NCBI GenBank assembly: GCA_002840535.1
Contig: PHBH01000002.1
Span: 1-64,000, forward strand
Source: Deltaproteobacteria bacterium HGW-Deltaproteobacteria-15
GTDB taxonomy: Bacteria > Desulfobacterota > DSM-4660 > Desulfatiglandales > HGW-15
Length of the DNA stretch: 64,000 nt
Direction of reading: 5' to 3'
The stretch's first letter is position 1. Every line of letters starts with the position of its first letter. Shown here piece by piece: positions 37,801-46,628 of the stretch. The notes under the pieces were generated by a model that did not search any database, was not told the origin of the DNA, and saw nothing but the letters and a program-made list of their open reading frames with translations. The position numbers and the translations under genes were made by a program.

Positions 37801-38354
37801 AAGGGTTCGCCGAACCAGCGAAGCATTTCGTCCTGCCACTGGATGGTGAGTGGCGCGGGGCACAGGATAAGAATGCGCTCAATCGCTTCACGCAGTTTCA
37901 TCTCCTTTACCAGGAGCCCAGCCATAATCGTCTTGCCGGCACCCGGATCATCCGCCAGAAGAAATCGCAATCTGGGTTGAGGAAGCATCGCCTGGTAGAC
38001 AGCTTCGATCTGGTGCGGCAAGGTACGAATACCCGAAAGGCTTACGGCGAACTGTTCGTCGTGCGCGTAGGCAAGTCGAATTCGAGCCGATTCGATAAGA
38101 AGTCGAAGCTTCTCGGCGTCTACGGGGATGACAGATTCTGCCGCAACAATTCCCTTACCGAGAATGGCAGCGGCCTCTTCCTCTGAGATTACCGCCTCTT
38201 CCAATGAGCCGTCTGGGAGACGAACGCGGCACTCATAACCTCCTGAATCATCAGAGCCGAGGGGTCGTGCATCCTCCAGAGTAACCGGGACATCGAAATG
38301 CCCGGAAAGGAATATCCGCTGACCGATCTGAGATGTCAGTAGGCTGTTACTCAT
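34845..38354 (-). CDS. SNF2 helicase with DUF3883-like C-terminus
   Basis: A 1169-residue SNF2/DrmD-like helicase. Walker A is LADDPGAGKT (about 136-145), the DEAH box is VIIDEAHKCS (about 229), followed by LLTATPHHGDED, FTEHRDTLGYV, ATEAAGEGINLQFCH and LGRIHRIGQ (about 603-611). The last 120 residues (GFDIRAHR…RIEVKGR) match a DUF3883/PD-(D/E)XK-like domain, seen in defence helicases. It is the first gene of the operon with the DUF4062 regulator (2-bp gap) and the DUF1156 and DUF499 genes. DISARM carries a related helicase, but the other DISARM genes are absent. Confidence 0.9.
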   Translation of the reverse strand: MSNSLLTSQIGQRIFLSGHFDVPVTLEDARPLGSDDSGGYECRVRLPDGSLEEAVISEEEAAAILGKGIVAAESVIPVDAEKLRLLIESARIRLAYAHDEQFAVSLSGIRTLPHQIEAVYQAMLPQPRLRFLLADDPGAGKTIMAGLLVKEMKLREAIERILILCPAPLTIQWQDEMLRWFGEPFDIIFSAVDQQQLTNPWQRASQVIASMDYAKQEDVRERVWQQRWDLVIIDEAHKCSARTASGGHNRESKVATTKRYDLASRLTSQADHVLLLTATPHHGDEDKFAHFLRLIDPDLFPEPHRLGKQATAIRKDVFHLGKDSPWSLRRLKEDLKDADGKRLFPDRHTKTVTFCLNSEEYALYKSVTAYINAFIPQQTGQRRSSAALTRTVLQRRLVSSTCAIHESIKRRLKKQDDLLDELEGLTPAQRAKRLAVLQGRLPDAEQDEDDLDDAVRDQLVDEYTAALELEQLRAEVSALEELVEQSRRVRENASDSKLSALKKCLGEAQFLELKDGRGKLLIFTEHRDTLGYVRDHLERWGYSTCEIHGGMNPHERKRAQEAFRTGAQVCIATEAAGEGINLQFCHLMINYDLPWNPTRLEQRLGRIHRIGQDRDVYAFNFVATDSEDGQPIVEGRILHRLLEKLVQMNEALEGRVFDVIGEVLSLNDVNLPDMLRDAAYDPRRLDEYLDQIDRINPAKLKEYEEATGIALARGHVDFSAFQRRNLEIEERRLMPRYVEAQFVAAAREVALRIEPRADGLWRVEHVLADLRSERLRSVQKIGKAESFYRKITFHKHHLELDAHLDAVLMGPGHPLYAAVDEKLNDRLAVGAGGTGFFVDPMCREPYHIHFFEISIRGKDSKGNDIPLYGELVAVREERGHYEKIPSDTLHNLAAHPNPPQKSEPTSIQGSTDFLKRTYQLECRGRCQKERQHFARVCREYLEKSFKARIDRAQERAMMLAAEVFSKPEYKLTADEARKYVDELQRARQERFDGLKRLEIARTGPVKHVGTAIVLGPDADMKAQIADLADELDPNVRRQSEIAAEDKVIEALVAEGFPEDRIERVGHLKLGFDIRAHRIADEATGEVIVKRIEVKGRLRGQPVRLTMNEWYKAQQLADTYWLYVVWGPLGDSPELVRIDNPAAKLDHAKRQIVAARFYEIPAEAVERAAV

Positions 38355-38524
38355 TCAGTTCCTCGTCAAAACTATGCGACTCACCAGCACTTCGAGCCGA
38401 AGTGACAAAATAACCCCTGTTGCAGGACACGAATCCACTCGATTTCGTCCCATAGGCCGGAAGGTTACCACAGGTATATTTCAGGACTAGATAACTCTGT
38501 AGATTTACAGATACTTAGAAGTAC

Positions 38525-38557
38525 AAAACCCCATTCCCTGTAGAAAGGAGTGGGGTT
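38525..38557 (-). terminator. Terminator-like hairpin
   Basis: The stem AACCCCATTCC/GGAGTGGGGTT (38527-38537 with 38547-38557) is followed by TTTT for minus-strand transcripts. It lies about 270 bp after the YhaN-like gene and probably ends that operon. The same hairpin occurs at 3593-3628. Confidence 0.55.
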
Positions 38558-38672
38558 GCGCTATTTTTCTTAAGGTCCATCAAGGTGGTTCTCTTTAATC
38601 CTCCTCTGAACCTGGTTTGGCCGATTGAAAACGGGCACAACTTACACCTAATCTGGTTTAAGATCAACCACT
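38527..38672. repeat. Terminator-containing intergenic repeat, copy 2
   Basis: About 145 bp matching 3597-3752 in hairpin, TATTTTTC, TTGGCCGATTGAAAA, CGGGCA and AAGATCAAC blocks. It occupies most of the 38355-38823 gap, which otherwise holds no gene that I can support. Confidence 0.65.
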
Positions 38673-38823
38673 TTCGATAACTATTTCCGAGTTCAGATCT
38701 GCGGATTCCGAGTTTCATCCAATGCTTTTTCGGAGCACTTCAGTCTCTATCCGGGATTCATTGTGGCACGATCGCAAATCACCTCGCGGCCGGGCTGGAG
38801 AATTGAGGCCTGCCTGCTTATGT

Positions 38824-41800
38824 TCACAGCTCATGGACAGCCACAGGGTACCCGTCTTTTACATTAAGAGCCATGTCGTAGATCCGCCTGTGATGAGTGA
38901 AGAGGATGATCTGGTTCTTCGTCCCTAGCTCGGCCAGAACCTTTAATGTTGCCCGCGCCCTGTCATCATCGAAATTGATCAGGACGTCGTCAATCACAAA
39001 GGGCATCGGTCGGCCCGAAGTCAGGCGGGATTCCAGGGAGGCGATCCGGAGGGCCAGGTAGAGCTGGTCCCGGCTTCCGGAGCTCATCCCCTCCACCTTC
39101 ACCCAGGTTCCCGTCGGGCGTACTCCGACGAGGATGGGATGACCCTGATCGTCGGTATCGGTGCGAAGACTTGAAAATGATCCCAGCGTCAGGTCGGCAA
39201 AATGTTGCGATGCCAGCTTGAGGACCGGGTCCTGGTGCTCCGCCCGGTAGCGCTCGATCACATCTCTGAGAACCCTGGAAGCGACTTTCAGCCGGATGTA
39301 GCGCTCCGCCAGTCTCCGGATTGCAGCAAGTTGCTGCTGCACGTCGTCCGCAAGCTGGGCCGAACGGCTGTTCCCGTCCATACGGGCCATCTCGTTCTTC
39401 TCTTTGCCGATGGCCTCCGAAAGACGCAGGATCTCCAGGTCGAGGTTCGTCTCGATCTCACGCTTGAGCTCCTCGATTCGGCCGGGCAGACTGTCCGGAT
39501 CCACACGGCCTGCCTGGTCGATCAGATCGGGAAGGGGGATCCCTTCAGCGATCTCCATCAGGGTAGCGTCAACCTCTCCCAAGCCTTTCTTAAGATCGTG
39601 GTACTCTCTTGAGCGCCGCTCGGCCTCGTCCAGTTCACCTTCCTCCCTGCACCCGGATGTTTTCAGCAGATCGGCCATCCGCCGGCTGCAGGCTCCAATG
39701 ACCGTGTCGGCCTGGCGCATCTCCTCCCTGTGTGTCTCGATCCCCTCTTCGTAGCTCTCGATGAGCGCCCGAGTCTTCTGCGCCGTCGTAAGCCGCTCCT
39801 GCAGGGCCGTCACGGCATGGACGAGGGCAGTCCCTTGAAGATCCGGTGCCGCCGCAAGGACCAGCCTCTCCAGATCCGCCCTGTAGTTCTCTGCATCCTG
39901 GTCGATCCCCTGGATGCGGGCGTGGAGTGTGTCTGCCTCCTTCAGAGCGGCAAAACAGGCCTGAAGGGCCTCGACGAAATCGGTTGCCTCGGCCGTGTTT
40001 CCGGAAGGGTCCAGACCAAGGGGGGCGACCGCCGCCGCCCACTCCTTTTTCCACTCCTCGAGCCTGACAAGGGCCAGGGCATGCCTAGAGCGGGAACCGT
40101 TCAAGTCAGTTTCGAGCTCCCGGATCTTCTCCTCCATCTTCTCTCGCCTGGATTGGTCATTCCGCCCCGACTCGAAAAGCTCCTCCGCCTGGGCGAGGAC
40201 CGGCCCAAGCTCTTTGCCGGTGAATTCAAGGGGCCGCCCCGACTGAGCCATTGCACCGATCAGCTTCTCCCTGACTTCCCGCCGACTCTTCTCCTTGGCC
40301 GCGATCTCGGCGGAAACCGCTTCGGCTTCCCCGAGCTGAAAGCGCATCTTTTCAAACCCTGTCAGCCAGCCCCTCATCTCCCTGGGCGTCAGGGGCGCGA
40401 TCCCGCACGCCGCCCACTGCTCACGCCACCTGCGCTCGACATAGACCAGCGCGGTCTCCAGATGAGCCGCTTCCCCCTTAAATGCGGCCTCACGCTCCCC
40501 GAGCGATTCCTTCCGCGCATTCAGGTAGGCGTATTTCTGGATGCGATCAGCCTCGCGTCGCATGCGGTCGGCCGTCTGGTCGGAGCGCTTCACCAACCCT
40601 TCGTAGACCTCGGGCAGCGGGGATCCGGAGGTGAAAGCCATCGCCGCCGCCTCCACATCTTCCCCATCCAGCCACTTGCGTCGGATCAGCCCCCAGCCCT
40701 CGTCCCGTTTCTCGCGGTCCCTGGTTAGATCCGCCTCGGTCGGCACCTGCCCCACGTGCTCGATTGCACGCACCTCTTCGACAAGACGGTACCGCTCCTC
40801 CTCGAGCTTTGAGCGGTCCGATTGGATCTCCTCTCTCTTCTGTTGGAGGGCATGAAACTCCTCTTCAAACCGCTCGACCGTCTCCGCCATTGGTATAGAA
40901 GCCTTGGACGCGTCCGCCAGGGAGCCGGTCCAGAGCCCCAGCTTATTGAGGTTAGACTCGCACTGCTGCAAAGCACGGTCACGGGTCTGGACTCTCTGCT
41001 GGATCTCCTTATCCAGGTCGCCGGACTTCCGGGCCGGCTGTATGGCCTGAAACAGATCCCCGGTGTCAAACCCGGGCGGGAGGAGAGAAAGCTCTCGGCG
41101 GAGCCTTTCCAACCCCTTTTCCTGTCTTTGGCTATCCTCACCGGCCTGCTCGACCTGCTGCACCAGCGCCTGATACCGAGTGGAGAGGGTCTGTATTGTC
41201 TTCTTTTTCGACAGCCCGGGACGAAGGGTCTCGACTTGTTCAAGCGGGAGGTCTGGACGGATCTGCTTGAGCAGCTCGGCTGCGCTCTTCTTGTTACTGA
41301 TGCGCATCCCTTCGAGCTTGGGCCGGTCCACCATCGCTTTTTTGTGCCCTCCCAGCCGCTGGTGCATATCATCAATAAGATCGGCGTGGGCTAGGACGCC
41401 CAGGTCAAGCGAGAGGCTCGCCCTCTTTTTCTCGAGGTCTGCGATCCTGTCGGCCCCCTTTTCTCGGCGGATCTGTGTCTCCCTTCTTTCCTCTTCCACC
41501 TTCCTGCGGTTGCTCCCGAAGTCGTCCGAGAGGACCTTGACCTCTCCCATCAGTTCGAGCTTTTCGAGGATGGTTCTGCGCTTCCCGAGCTGCGGAAGCG
41601 CCCTTCGGATCCGCTCGAGCCGCCGTTTCTCCCGGTCCTTTACCGCCCGGAGTCCGCTGGTCTCCTGGAGCGCTTTTTCCGCCTGCTCGAGCGCGGTCCT
41701 GTGCTCCTGCCACTCCCTGCTCGTGAGGAAACTTTGCCTGAGCTGCTTCTGAAAGGTTTGATGACGGGATAAGGCCTCATTGAGTGCCATTGTGGACCCC

Positions 41801-42327
41801 CTCGGCCTGAAGAGGCTGTCCGACTCCGCGTCGAGTCCTTTGAGCACTGACTGGAGAGATGTGATCCCAGCCCCTGCGGCAAAGAGCGCCTGCCCCAGGT
41901 CACCCCTCTGGTTCAGGATCTCCTGCCCGCCCCTTATGAGAGTTTCGTGGTCGATCCCATAGAGAGACTCGAAAATCGTCTTTTCCATCCCCTGGAGGTA
42001 AAAACCAAGGAGTGCCGGGTCCAGCGGGTTATCGTTTTCGTCGAAAAGGTCGGCCCTTCTCCTCTTGCGGCGGAAGAAGCGGAGGGCCTGGCCATTTTCC
42101 TCCCGGAGACACCCGCCCACGAGAAGCTGATCGTAATTGTGAATGAAACAATCCTCAGTTCGCGTGGGGATCCCAAAAAGGAGCGACTTGAGCGCACGGA
42201 GGGCGCTGCTCTTCCCTGCCTCGTTTGGTCCGTAGACGACGTGAAGGCCATGATCCTCGGAGGAGAAATCCAGCACACGCCCGGTAAAAGGCCCATAAGC
42301 CTTCAGGTCCAGAAACTCAATCTTCAT
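38824..42327 (-). CDS. YhaN/SbcC-like ATPase (SMC family)
   Basis: A 1167-residue SMC/Rad50-like ATPase. The N-terminal P-loop is VYGPNEAGKSSALRALK (about 32-48). Two long coiled-coil stretches fill the middle (about 190-900), and the C-terminus carries the ABC signature SSGSRDQLYLALR (about 1063) and Walker B FVIDDVLINFDDD (about 1095). This is the architecture of YhaN, the partner of the metallophosphoesterase YhaO, and of SbcC/Rad50, which hold DNA ends for a nuclease. It overlaps the nuclease gene by 11 bp. The lack of an obvious zinc hook favours YhaN over SbcC. Confidence 0.88.
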   Translation of the reverse strand: MKIEFLDLKAYGPFTGRVLDFSSEDHGLHVVYGPNEAGKSSALRALKSLLFGIPTRTEDCFIHNYDQLLVGGCLREENGQALRFFRRKRRRADLFDENDNPLDPALLGFYLQGMEKTIFESLYGIDHETLIRGGQEILNQRGDLGQALFAAGAGITSLQSVLKGLDAESDSLFRPRGSTMALNEALSRHQTFQKQLRQSFLTSREWQEHRTALEQAEKALQETSGLRAVKDREKRRLERIRRALPQLGKRRTILEKLELMGEVKVLSDDFGSNRRKVEEERRETQIRREKGADRIADLEKKRASLSLDLGVLAHADLIDDMHQRLGGHKKAMVDRPKLEGMRISNKKSAAELLKQIRPDLPLEQVETLRPGLSKKKTIQTLSTRYQALVQQVEQAGEDSQRQEKGLERLRRELSLLPPGFDTGDLFQAIQPARKSGDLDKEIQQRVQTRDRALQQCESNLNKLGLWTGSLADASKASIPMAETVERFEEEFHALQQKREEIQSDRSKLEEERYRLVEEVRAIEHVGQVPTEADLTRDREKRDEGWGLIRRKWLDGEDVEAAAMAFTSGSPLPEVYEGLVKRSDQTADRMRREADRIQKYAYLNARKESLGEREAAFKGEAAHLETALVYVERRWREQWAACGIAPLTPREMRGWLTGFEKMRFQLGEAEAVSAEIAAKEKSRREVREKLIGAMAQSGRPLEFTGKELGPVLAQAEELFESGRNDQSRREKMEEKIRELETDLNGSRSRHALALVRLEEWKKEWAAAVAPLGLDPSGNTAEATDFVEALQACFAALKEADTLHARIQGIDQDAENYRADLERLVLAAAPDLQGTALVHAVTALQERLTTAQKTRALIESYEEGIETHREEMRQADTVIGACSRRMADLLKTSGCREEGELDEAERRSREYHDLKKGLGEVDATLMEIAEGIPLPDLIDQAGRVDPDSLPGRIEELKREIETNLDLEILRLSEAIGKEKNEMARMDGNSRSAQLADDVQQQLAAIRRLAERYIRLKVASRVLRDVIERYRAEHQDPVLKLASQHFADLTLGSFSSLRTDTDDQGHPILVGVRPTGTWVKVEGMSSGSRDQLYLALRIASLESRLTSGRPMPFVIDDVLINFDDDRARATLKVLAELGTKNQIILFTHHRRIYDMALNVKDGYPVAVHEL

Positions 42328-43579
42328 AGCGGCCTCCCTCCTTCAGGATTCTCCCGATCAATAGATCTTTTACATCCTCGCATAGCGAAGCCACCCCTTC
42401 ATTGCCGGAGGGGAAGAGCTCGCTTTCCCCTGAAAGCTCCGGGGGGAGCTTGTTACGAAGCTGTTCAATGTCCGGGATAAAGTCGACGAGGCTGGCGCCT
42501 CGTTGTTTCAGAGCAGCAACCTCCCCTTCAATTGTAGCCAACGGCGAATTGTCATCAATCTCCTGGAAAGGCATGCCCTCCTTGCGCGTCTTGAAGATCA
42601 CCTTCTCCAGCCATACTTCCGTGAGTCCGGCAGCAATGCCCCTGAACTGATCTGTGCAGTACTCAGATCTCTCGTGCAACTGCCTGTGAACTGGGGTCTC
42701 GCCTTCCAGGATCAGGCGGACCGCCACCGGCCGGTTCTCAGATTTGCCGATAACGTCCTGGAAGGATTGCTGTACGAGATCAGCGACAGCATTAATGCTT
42801 TCGCAATCGCTCACATCCACTGATGAAACGCACCATCTGAAGACATCAAGGTCCTGTGCCTCCATTTCAATTATGTTACCACCCTCCACGGTCACCAACG
42901 TGCATCCCTTGGGACCAGTTTCCCGGATGTGTCTGCCCTGGATATTGCCAGGGAAGACGATCCATGGCTCTCGGGACACCTCTTCACGCTGATGAACGTG
43001 CCCCAGCGCCCAATATTGATAGTCCTTTGAGCACAACCCATCTGTTGTGCATGGGGCGTAAGGTTCATGTCCCGGCCGCCCAGTTAGGGATGTGTGCAGA
43101 AGGCCAATGTTGAAAAACCCTTTTGATGCCGGGGGGTAATTGCGGGACAGATCCTCTGTGACTGCGCGTGACGGAAAACTCTGGCCGTGGATTGCCACCC
43201 CTATATCCTCAAGAATGCGAGTTTCAGGCTTTTTGGAGGGGAAGAGGATGGCGTTTTCCGGGAGCAGAAGGGCGCGACTGATGCTACTGGCTGCATCGTG
43301 GTTCCCGGAAGCTATGAAAACCCTGATCCCGGCTTTATTCAAACGCCCAAGACGGTTCATAAAATAAATTCCGGAATTGTGATCTTTCCAATCCCCGTCA
43401 AATACGTCCCCCGCCAAGAGAACGAAAGCGGCTTCCTTTTCAATCGCGATCTCGACGAGATTGTCAAAGGCGCGCCTTGCTGCATTCCGTATCTGCTCCA
43501 CAGGGGCGTCCTGATACCCCTCCAAACCCATAAGCGGGCTGTCCAGATGAAGGTCGGCTGCATGGATGAAACGAAACAT
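42317..43579 (-). CDS. YhaO/SbcD-like DNA exonuclease
   Basis: A 420-residue calcineurin-type phosphoesterase. The metal motifs are visible in order: HAADLHLDSP (5-14), LLAGDVFDG (about 54), FIASGNHDAA (about 89) and ALGHVHQRE (about 193). SbcD/Mre11/YhaO enzymes cut DNA ends together with an SMC-type ATPase, which is encoded directly downstream with an 11-bp overlap. A DNA-repair role alone is possible, but here the pair is attached to MerR and VIT/VWA genes inside a defence island. Confidence 0.88.
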   Translation of the reverse strand: MFRFIHAADLHLDSPLMGLEGYQDAPVEQIRNAARRAFDNLVEIAIEKEAAFVLLAGDVFDGDWKDHNSGIYFMNRLGRLNKAGIRVFIASGNHDAASSISRALLLPENAILFPSKKPETRILEDIGVAIHGQSFPSRAVTEDLSRNYPPASKGFFNIGLLHTSLTGRPGHEPYAPCTTDGLCSKDYQYWALGHVHQREEVSREPWIVFPGNIQGRHIRETGPKGCTLVTVEGGNIIEMEAQDLDVFRWCVSSVDVSDCESINAVADLVQQSFQDVIGKSENRPVAVRLILEGETPVHRQLHERSEYCTDQFRGIAAGLTEVWLEKVIFKTRKEGMPFQEIDDNSPLATIEGEVAALKQRGASLVDFIPDIEQLRNKLPPELSGESELFPSGNEGVASLCEDVKDLLIGRILKEGGRYED

Positions 43580-43615
43580 TCGGTTACCTCCTGTTCGTCC
43601 GCGTCTCCGGACACC

Positions 43616-43861
43616 TCATTTGTAGACTGTGATTACTTCCTCGTCCCTGATGATCATGACCCCTCCTTTGGCTCTGCCCAAAAGATGAATGGCCTGCTTG
43701 AATTCGCTCACCGCCCTTTGATATTCCTTGACCCCGAAGAACACCCTCAATGCACCGCCGGGCGCCTTCTCCACCCGGCCGCACCTACGGATTACATCCA
43801 TTGTTTCTTCAGAGAACCCACGCTGCCGCCCTCTTCTTCTTGCGTGCCTTGAGAACCCCAT
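43616..43861 (-). CDS. Small DUF4258-like protein
   Basis: An 81-residue protein starting MGFSRHARRRGRQRGFSEET, with a GGGGG-type ribosome binding site just upstream (start chosen over a longer frame that would enter the VIT/VWA gene). The pattern H-A-x-R-R-x-R-Q-R-G near the N-terminus and a following beta-rich part resemble DUF4258/BrnT-like small proteins, some of which are RNase-type toxins. It lies 8 bp after the VIT/VWA gene and 36 bp before the exonuclease gene, in the same operon. Confidence 0.55.
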   Translation of the reverse strand: MGFSRHARRRGRQRGFSEETMDVIRRCGRVEKAPGGALRVFFGVKEYQRAVSEFKQAIHLLGRAKGGVMIIRDEEVITVYK

Positions 43862-43869
43862 GCGACCCC

Positions 43870-46245
43870 CTATCCCGGAAAATGGACATGTTGTTGAACG
43901 AACTTCTCCGCCCAATCCCTGATGTCCCTGTCTCCGATCTTCGCCCGGAACCGGAGGATAAACTCGAAGAGCCATTCTCTGCTCTTCTCGGCGACAGGCT
44001 CCCAGGTTTGCCGTCCCTCCGGGAACACTCGCTCCAGGATCGTCATGGTCACAGCCGTGGTCAGCAGGAGGCGGGGATCCTCAAAGCGACGAATGTCAAC
44101 AAGAGGGACCCGGACCGTCAGGTTTCCTGCTGCACGTTCGATTTCGTTGAGGCTAAAGCCGAGGAGTCCTGCAACCTCGTCATTCAGTTGGAACCCTCCC
44201 CTGGGTTGCTGACATGACAGGATCATCATCAGGATGTCATCCCGCATGGGCAGCTTTGGTGGGGGCGCCGGGGCACGGACGCGGAGCTTGGGAAGTCTCG
44301 TGATTTCATTGAAACTGTGCAGGCTTTGCACGGGGAGATCCGCAAGAGAAAAGGAAACATCCGCATCCATGGATATGGAAAGCATCTCCTGCGCCGCATG
44401 ATGACGCCCTGTCAAACTCCCGATCCCATGCCATCCGACTGTGACAAGTGATGGGATTTTTTTCAGCACTACCTCGCCCGTGTACCTGTCCTTTTCTTCC
44501 AGTTCCCGGACCGCCACGTAGCTGGTGCTCTGAGAGAGGATCCCGTACTGCTTGGAGAGCGCGATAACCTCCTTTTCGACAGCGGCCTTTTTTCTTCCTG
44601 CCTGTCTGGAGCCCTTCACCCCACGCCCCTCCTCGAGGTTCCGGATCCTCTCCCTCGCCCAGAGGGTGGGGATAGGGAGACCCTCCTCCCCAGCCTCGGC
44701 GACCTCCACCTCCCAAGTCCTCTTGGAGCCTTTCACATTGCCCTTGAGCGTGAGTTTCCCTTTCTTGAACTCCCCCTTTTTCCCCTTCACGAAAATGGTT
44801 GCCTGCCGTCCCAGGAACACCACGGGGTCGGATGGCGCCTGCTCGCCCTTGCAGGAAACCGTGAGCTCCGTGACGGGTGCCTGGCCGAGCAGACCGAACA
44901 GCTGTATTGTCTTGGGCTCAATCCGCTCCCCGGGGTAGATGAACTCTGAAGCGCCCATGCCTGCCCTGGCAAGCCCCTTGATAAAGTGCTCGTTGCACCC
45001 CGCTCCGATCCCGATGGGGAACACCCTCGCCACGTCCCATTTCTTCTTCAGGAGTTTGAAGATCTCCGCTTCGTTCCCTACCTCCCCGTCTGTCAGCAGG
45101 ACGATGTCCCTCCCCCTGTTCCCTTGGCCGCCGTTCCCGGAGAGGATATCCCGGAGCGGTTTCAAGATCTCGGTCCCACCGAGGTCAGCATCCATTTTCC
45201 GCACGTACTCGAGGGCCTTCCCCACCGACTCCCCGTTGTACAAGACGGGTGCCGGGAACAGGGATTCGTGTCTGGACCCGAAGCGGCAAATGTTGAAGAG
45301 GGCGCCCTCTTTCATGGCCTTCAGGCAGATCTCGACGGCCTTCCGAACCTCGGCAATTGAGTCCCCGTCCATGGAGCCCGAGCAGTCGAGCAGGAAGATG
45401 ACCTCACGCTGCCTCTTGGTTTCTATTCCTCCGCTCTTCTCTTCAGCCGGAGGACAGAAGTCGACCTGCAGGAACTCCCCGTCATCGGTGGTCTGCCTGT
45501 AGGCCCTGCCGGCCGGATGGCCTTCCTCCTCTAGGTTCAGGATGAAGTCGCGGTCCATCCGGGCCTCCTCCTGTGCGAGGGTCACCTGCAGGATGTCCCC
45601 CTTCAGCCTCTCGACCTTGATCGGATGGCTCGGGGACTCGACCGAACGCAGAAACGACCCCTTCCGGATCTGGACCGTCAGGGAGAGCCCATAGGGGACC
45701 TCTTCGGCATAGGGTGGGTGGATCACCTCGTCTTCGGGGATGCCGTCCCCGTCGGGAGTTTCACTGGGCAAATATCGGGGCGAAATGGTTGTGGGCAGGA
45801 GGAACCTGGTGACCTTCCCGTTCGTGTCGAGCAGGGTTACATAGTCCACCCGGATCACGGCCTCGGCCCCTGGGTCGATTCTCCCCACCGAGAGCGTGAA
45901 GATGTTCGGCCGTTCCTGGTCGAGGAGGGTCGCGAGGTCGCCCTTTGTAAGCGCTTCATCGTAAAGCTCAAAGGCCTTCTCGCGCTCCTCCACCTCGCCG
46001 CGGATCTCCCTCCCGCTGATCACACCCCCGAAGCCGCATACAGCCGCTCCCTCGGTCAGCGGGAACTTGTAGACCGCCTCGATGTGAGCGCTCCCCCTGT
46101 TCCGGAACCGCTGGGTGATCGTTACCCTGGCGCCGCGGCCGACGACTTCCGCACTCGCCTTCACACCCTCGAGCGGGACCTGAATGGACTCTTCCACCTC
46201 CCCATCGTTTACTATGTAGAGACCGCACCCCTCATTCATCCCCAT
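43870..46245 (-). CDS. VIT/VWA-domain protein
   Basis: A 791-residue protein. The N-terminal 150 residues carry a VIT domain (EVVGRGARVTITQRF, YKFPLTEGAAVCGF, KAFELYDEALTKGD). A von Willebrand A domain follows from about residue 280, with an intact metal-ion site D-x-S-x-S (LLDCSGSMDGDS) and LLTDGEVGNE. The C-terminal 250 residues are helical, with a proline-rich stretch (PAPPPKLP). VIT/VWA proteins bind other proteins through the metal site. No signal peptide is visible, so it is probably cytoplasmic and may serve as a scaffold for the nuclease/ATPase pair encoded downstream. Confidence 0.88.
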   Translation of the reverse strand: MGMNEGCGLYIVNDGEVEESIQVPLEGVKASAEVVGRGARVTITQRFRNRGSAHIEAVYKFPLTEGAAVCGFGGVISGREIRGEVEEREKAFELYDEALTKGDLATLLDQERPNIFTLSVGRIDPGAEAVIRVDYVTLLDTNGKVTRFLLPTTISPRYLPSETPDGDGIPEDEVIHPPYAEEVPYGLSLTVQIRKGSFLRSVESPSHPIKVERLKGDILQVTLAQEEARMDRDFILNLEEEGHPAGRAYRQTTDDGEFLQVDFCPPAEEKSGGIETKRQREVIFLLDCSGSMDGDSIAEVRKAVEICLKAMKEGALFNICRFGSRHESLFPAPVLYNGESVGKALEYVRKMDADLGGTEILKPLRDILSGNGGQGNRGRDIVLLTDGEVGNEAEIFKLLKKKWDVARVFPIGIGAGCNEHFIKGLARAGMGASEFIYPGERIEPKTIQLFGLLGQAPVTELTVSCKGEQAPSDPVVFLGRQATIFVKGKKGEFKKGKLTLKGNVKGSKRTWEVEVAEAGEEGLPIPTLWARERIRNLEEGRGVKGSRQAGRKKAAVEKEVIALSKQYGILSQSTSYVAVRELEEKDRYTGEVVLKKIPSLVTVGWHGIGSLTGRHHAAQEMLSISMDADVSFSLADLPVQSLHSFNEITRLPKLRVRAPAPPPKLPMRDDILMMILSCQQPRGGFQLNDEVAGLLGFSLNEIERAAGNLTVRVPLVDIRRFEDPRLLLTTAVTMTILERVFPEGRQTWEPVAEKSREWLFEFILRFRAKIGDRDIRDWAEKFVQQHVHFPG

Positions 46246-46621
46246 CCCCTCCTCTCAGAATCGACCTTGCCAGACGAACAACCTCTTCAACTCTCTTTCT
46301 CCTCTTCTCATCCAGATCCCGGCTCACATGAATCTCGACACCTTCAACCACCGGGTATCTGACCCAAATCTCTCTTAGCGGCGGCAACTCCGATCTCACA
46401 CCCCTTTTGAGCACCTGCTGGATGTCCGAAAGCCTGAACCTCTTCCCCTGGTAAGCTTTTATCTCTTGGAGTTTTCTCAAATGACTGTCAAAATAAAAGC
46501 CCCCCCGCCCCCTTCCCGCGGGAGGCTCGATAAGTCCCTCCTGAACGTAATAGCGTATGGTACGTCGGGTAAAACCAGTCATCTCGCAGAGCTCATCTAT
46601 GGTGTATTTCCTCTCTTCCAT
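46232..46621 (-). CDS. MerR-family regulator
   Basis: A 129-residue protein with the MerR winged helix at the N-terminus (YTIDELCEMTGFTRRTIRYYVQEGLI then PPAGRGRGGFYFDS) and a helical C-terminus (KRRKRVEEVVRLARSIL) without effector-binding cysteines. MerR proteins twist promoters with long spacers to switch genes on. It overlaps the VIT/VWA gene by 14 bp and heads the five-gene operon, so it probably controls its own transcription. A promoter with a dyad in its spacer lies directly before the start codon. Confidence 0.85.
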   Translation of the reverse strand: MEERKYTIDELCEMTGFTRRTIRYYVQEGLIEPPAGRGRGGFYFDSHLRKLQEIKAYQGKRFRLSDIQQVLKRGVRSELPPLREIWVRYPVVEGVEIHVSRDLDEKRRKRVEEVVRLARSILRGGDGDE

Positions 46622-46628
46622 AGCGCGT

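Noticed and set aside
34845-38354. DISARM system
   Set aside because: The SNF2 helicase resembles DrmD, but drmA, a DUF1998 drmB and a small PLD drmC are absent next to it; the partners are DUF1156, DUF499 and AAA+ genes.
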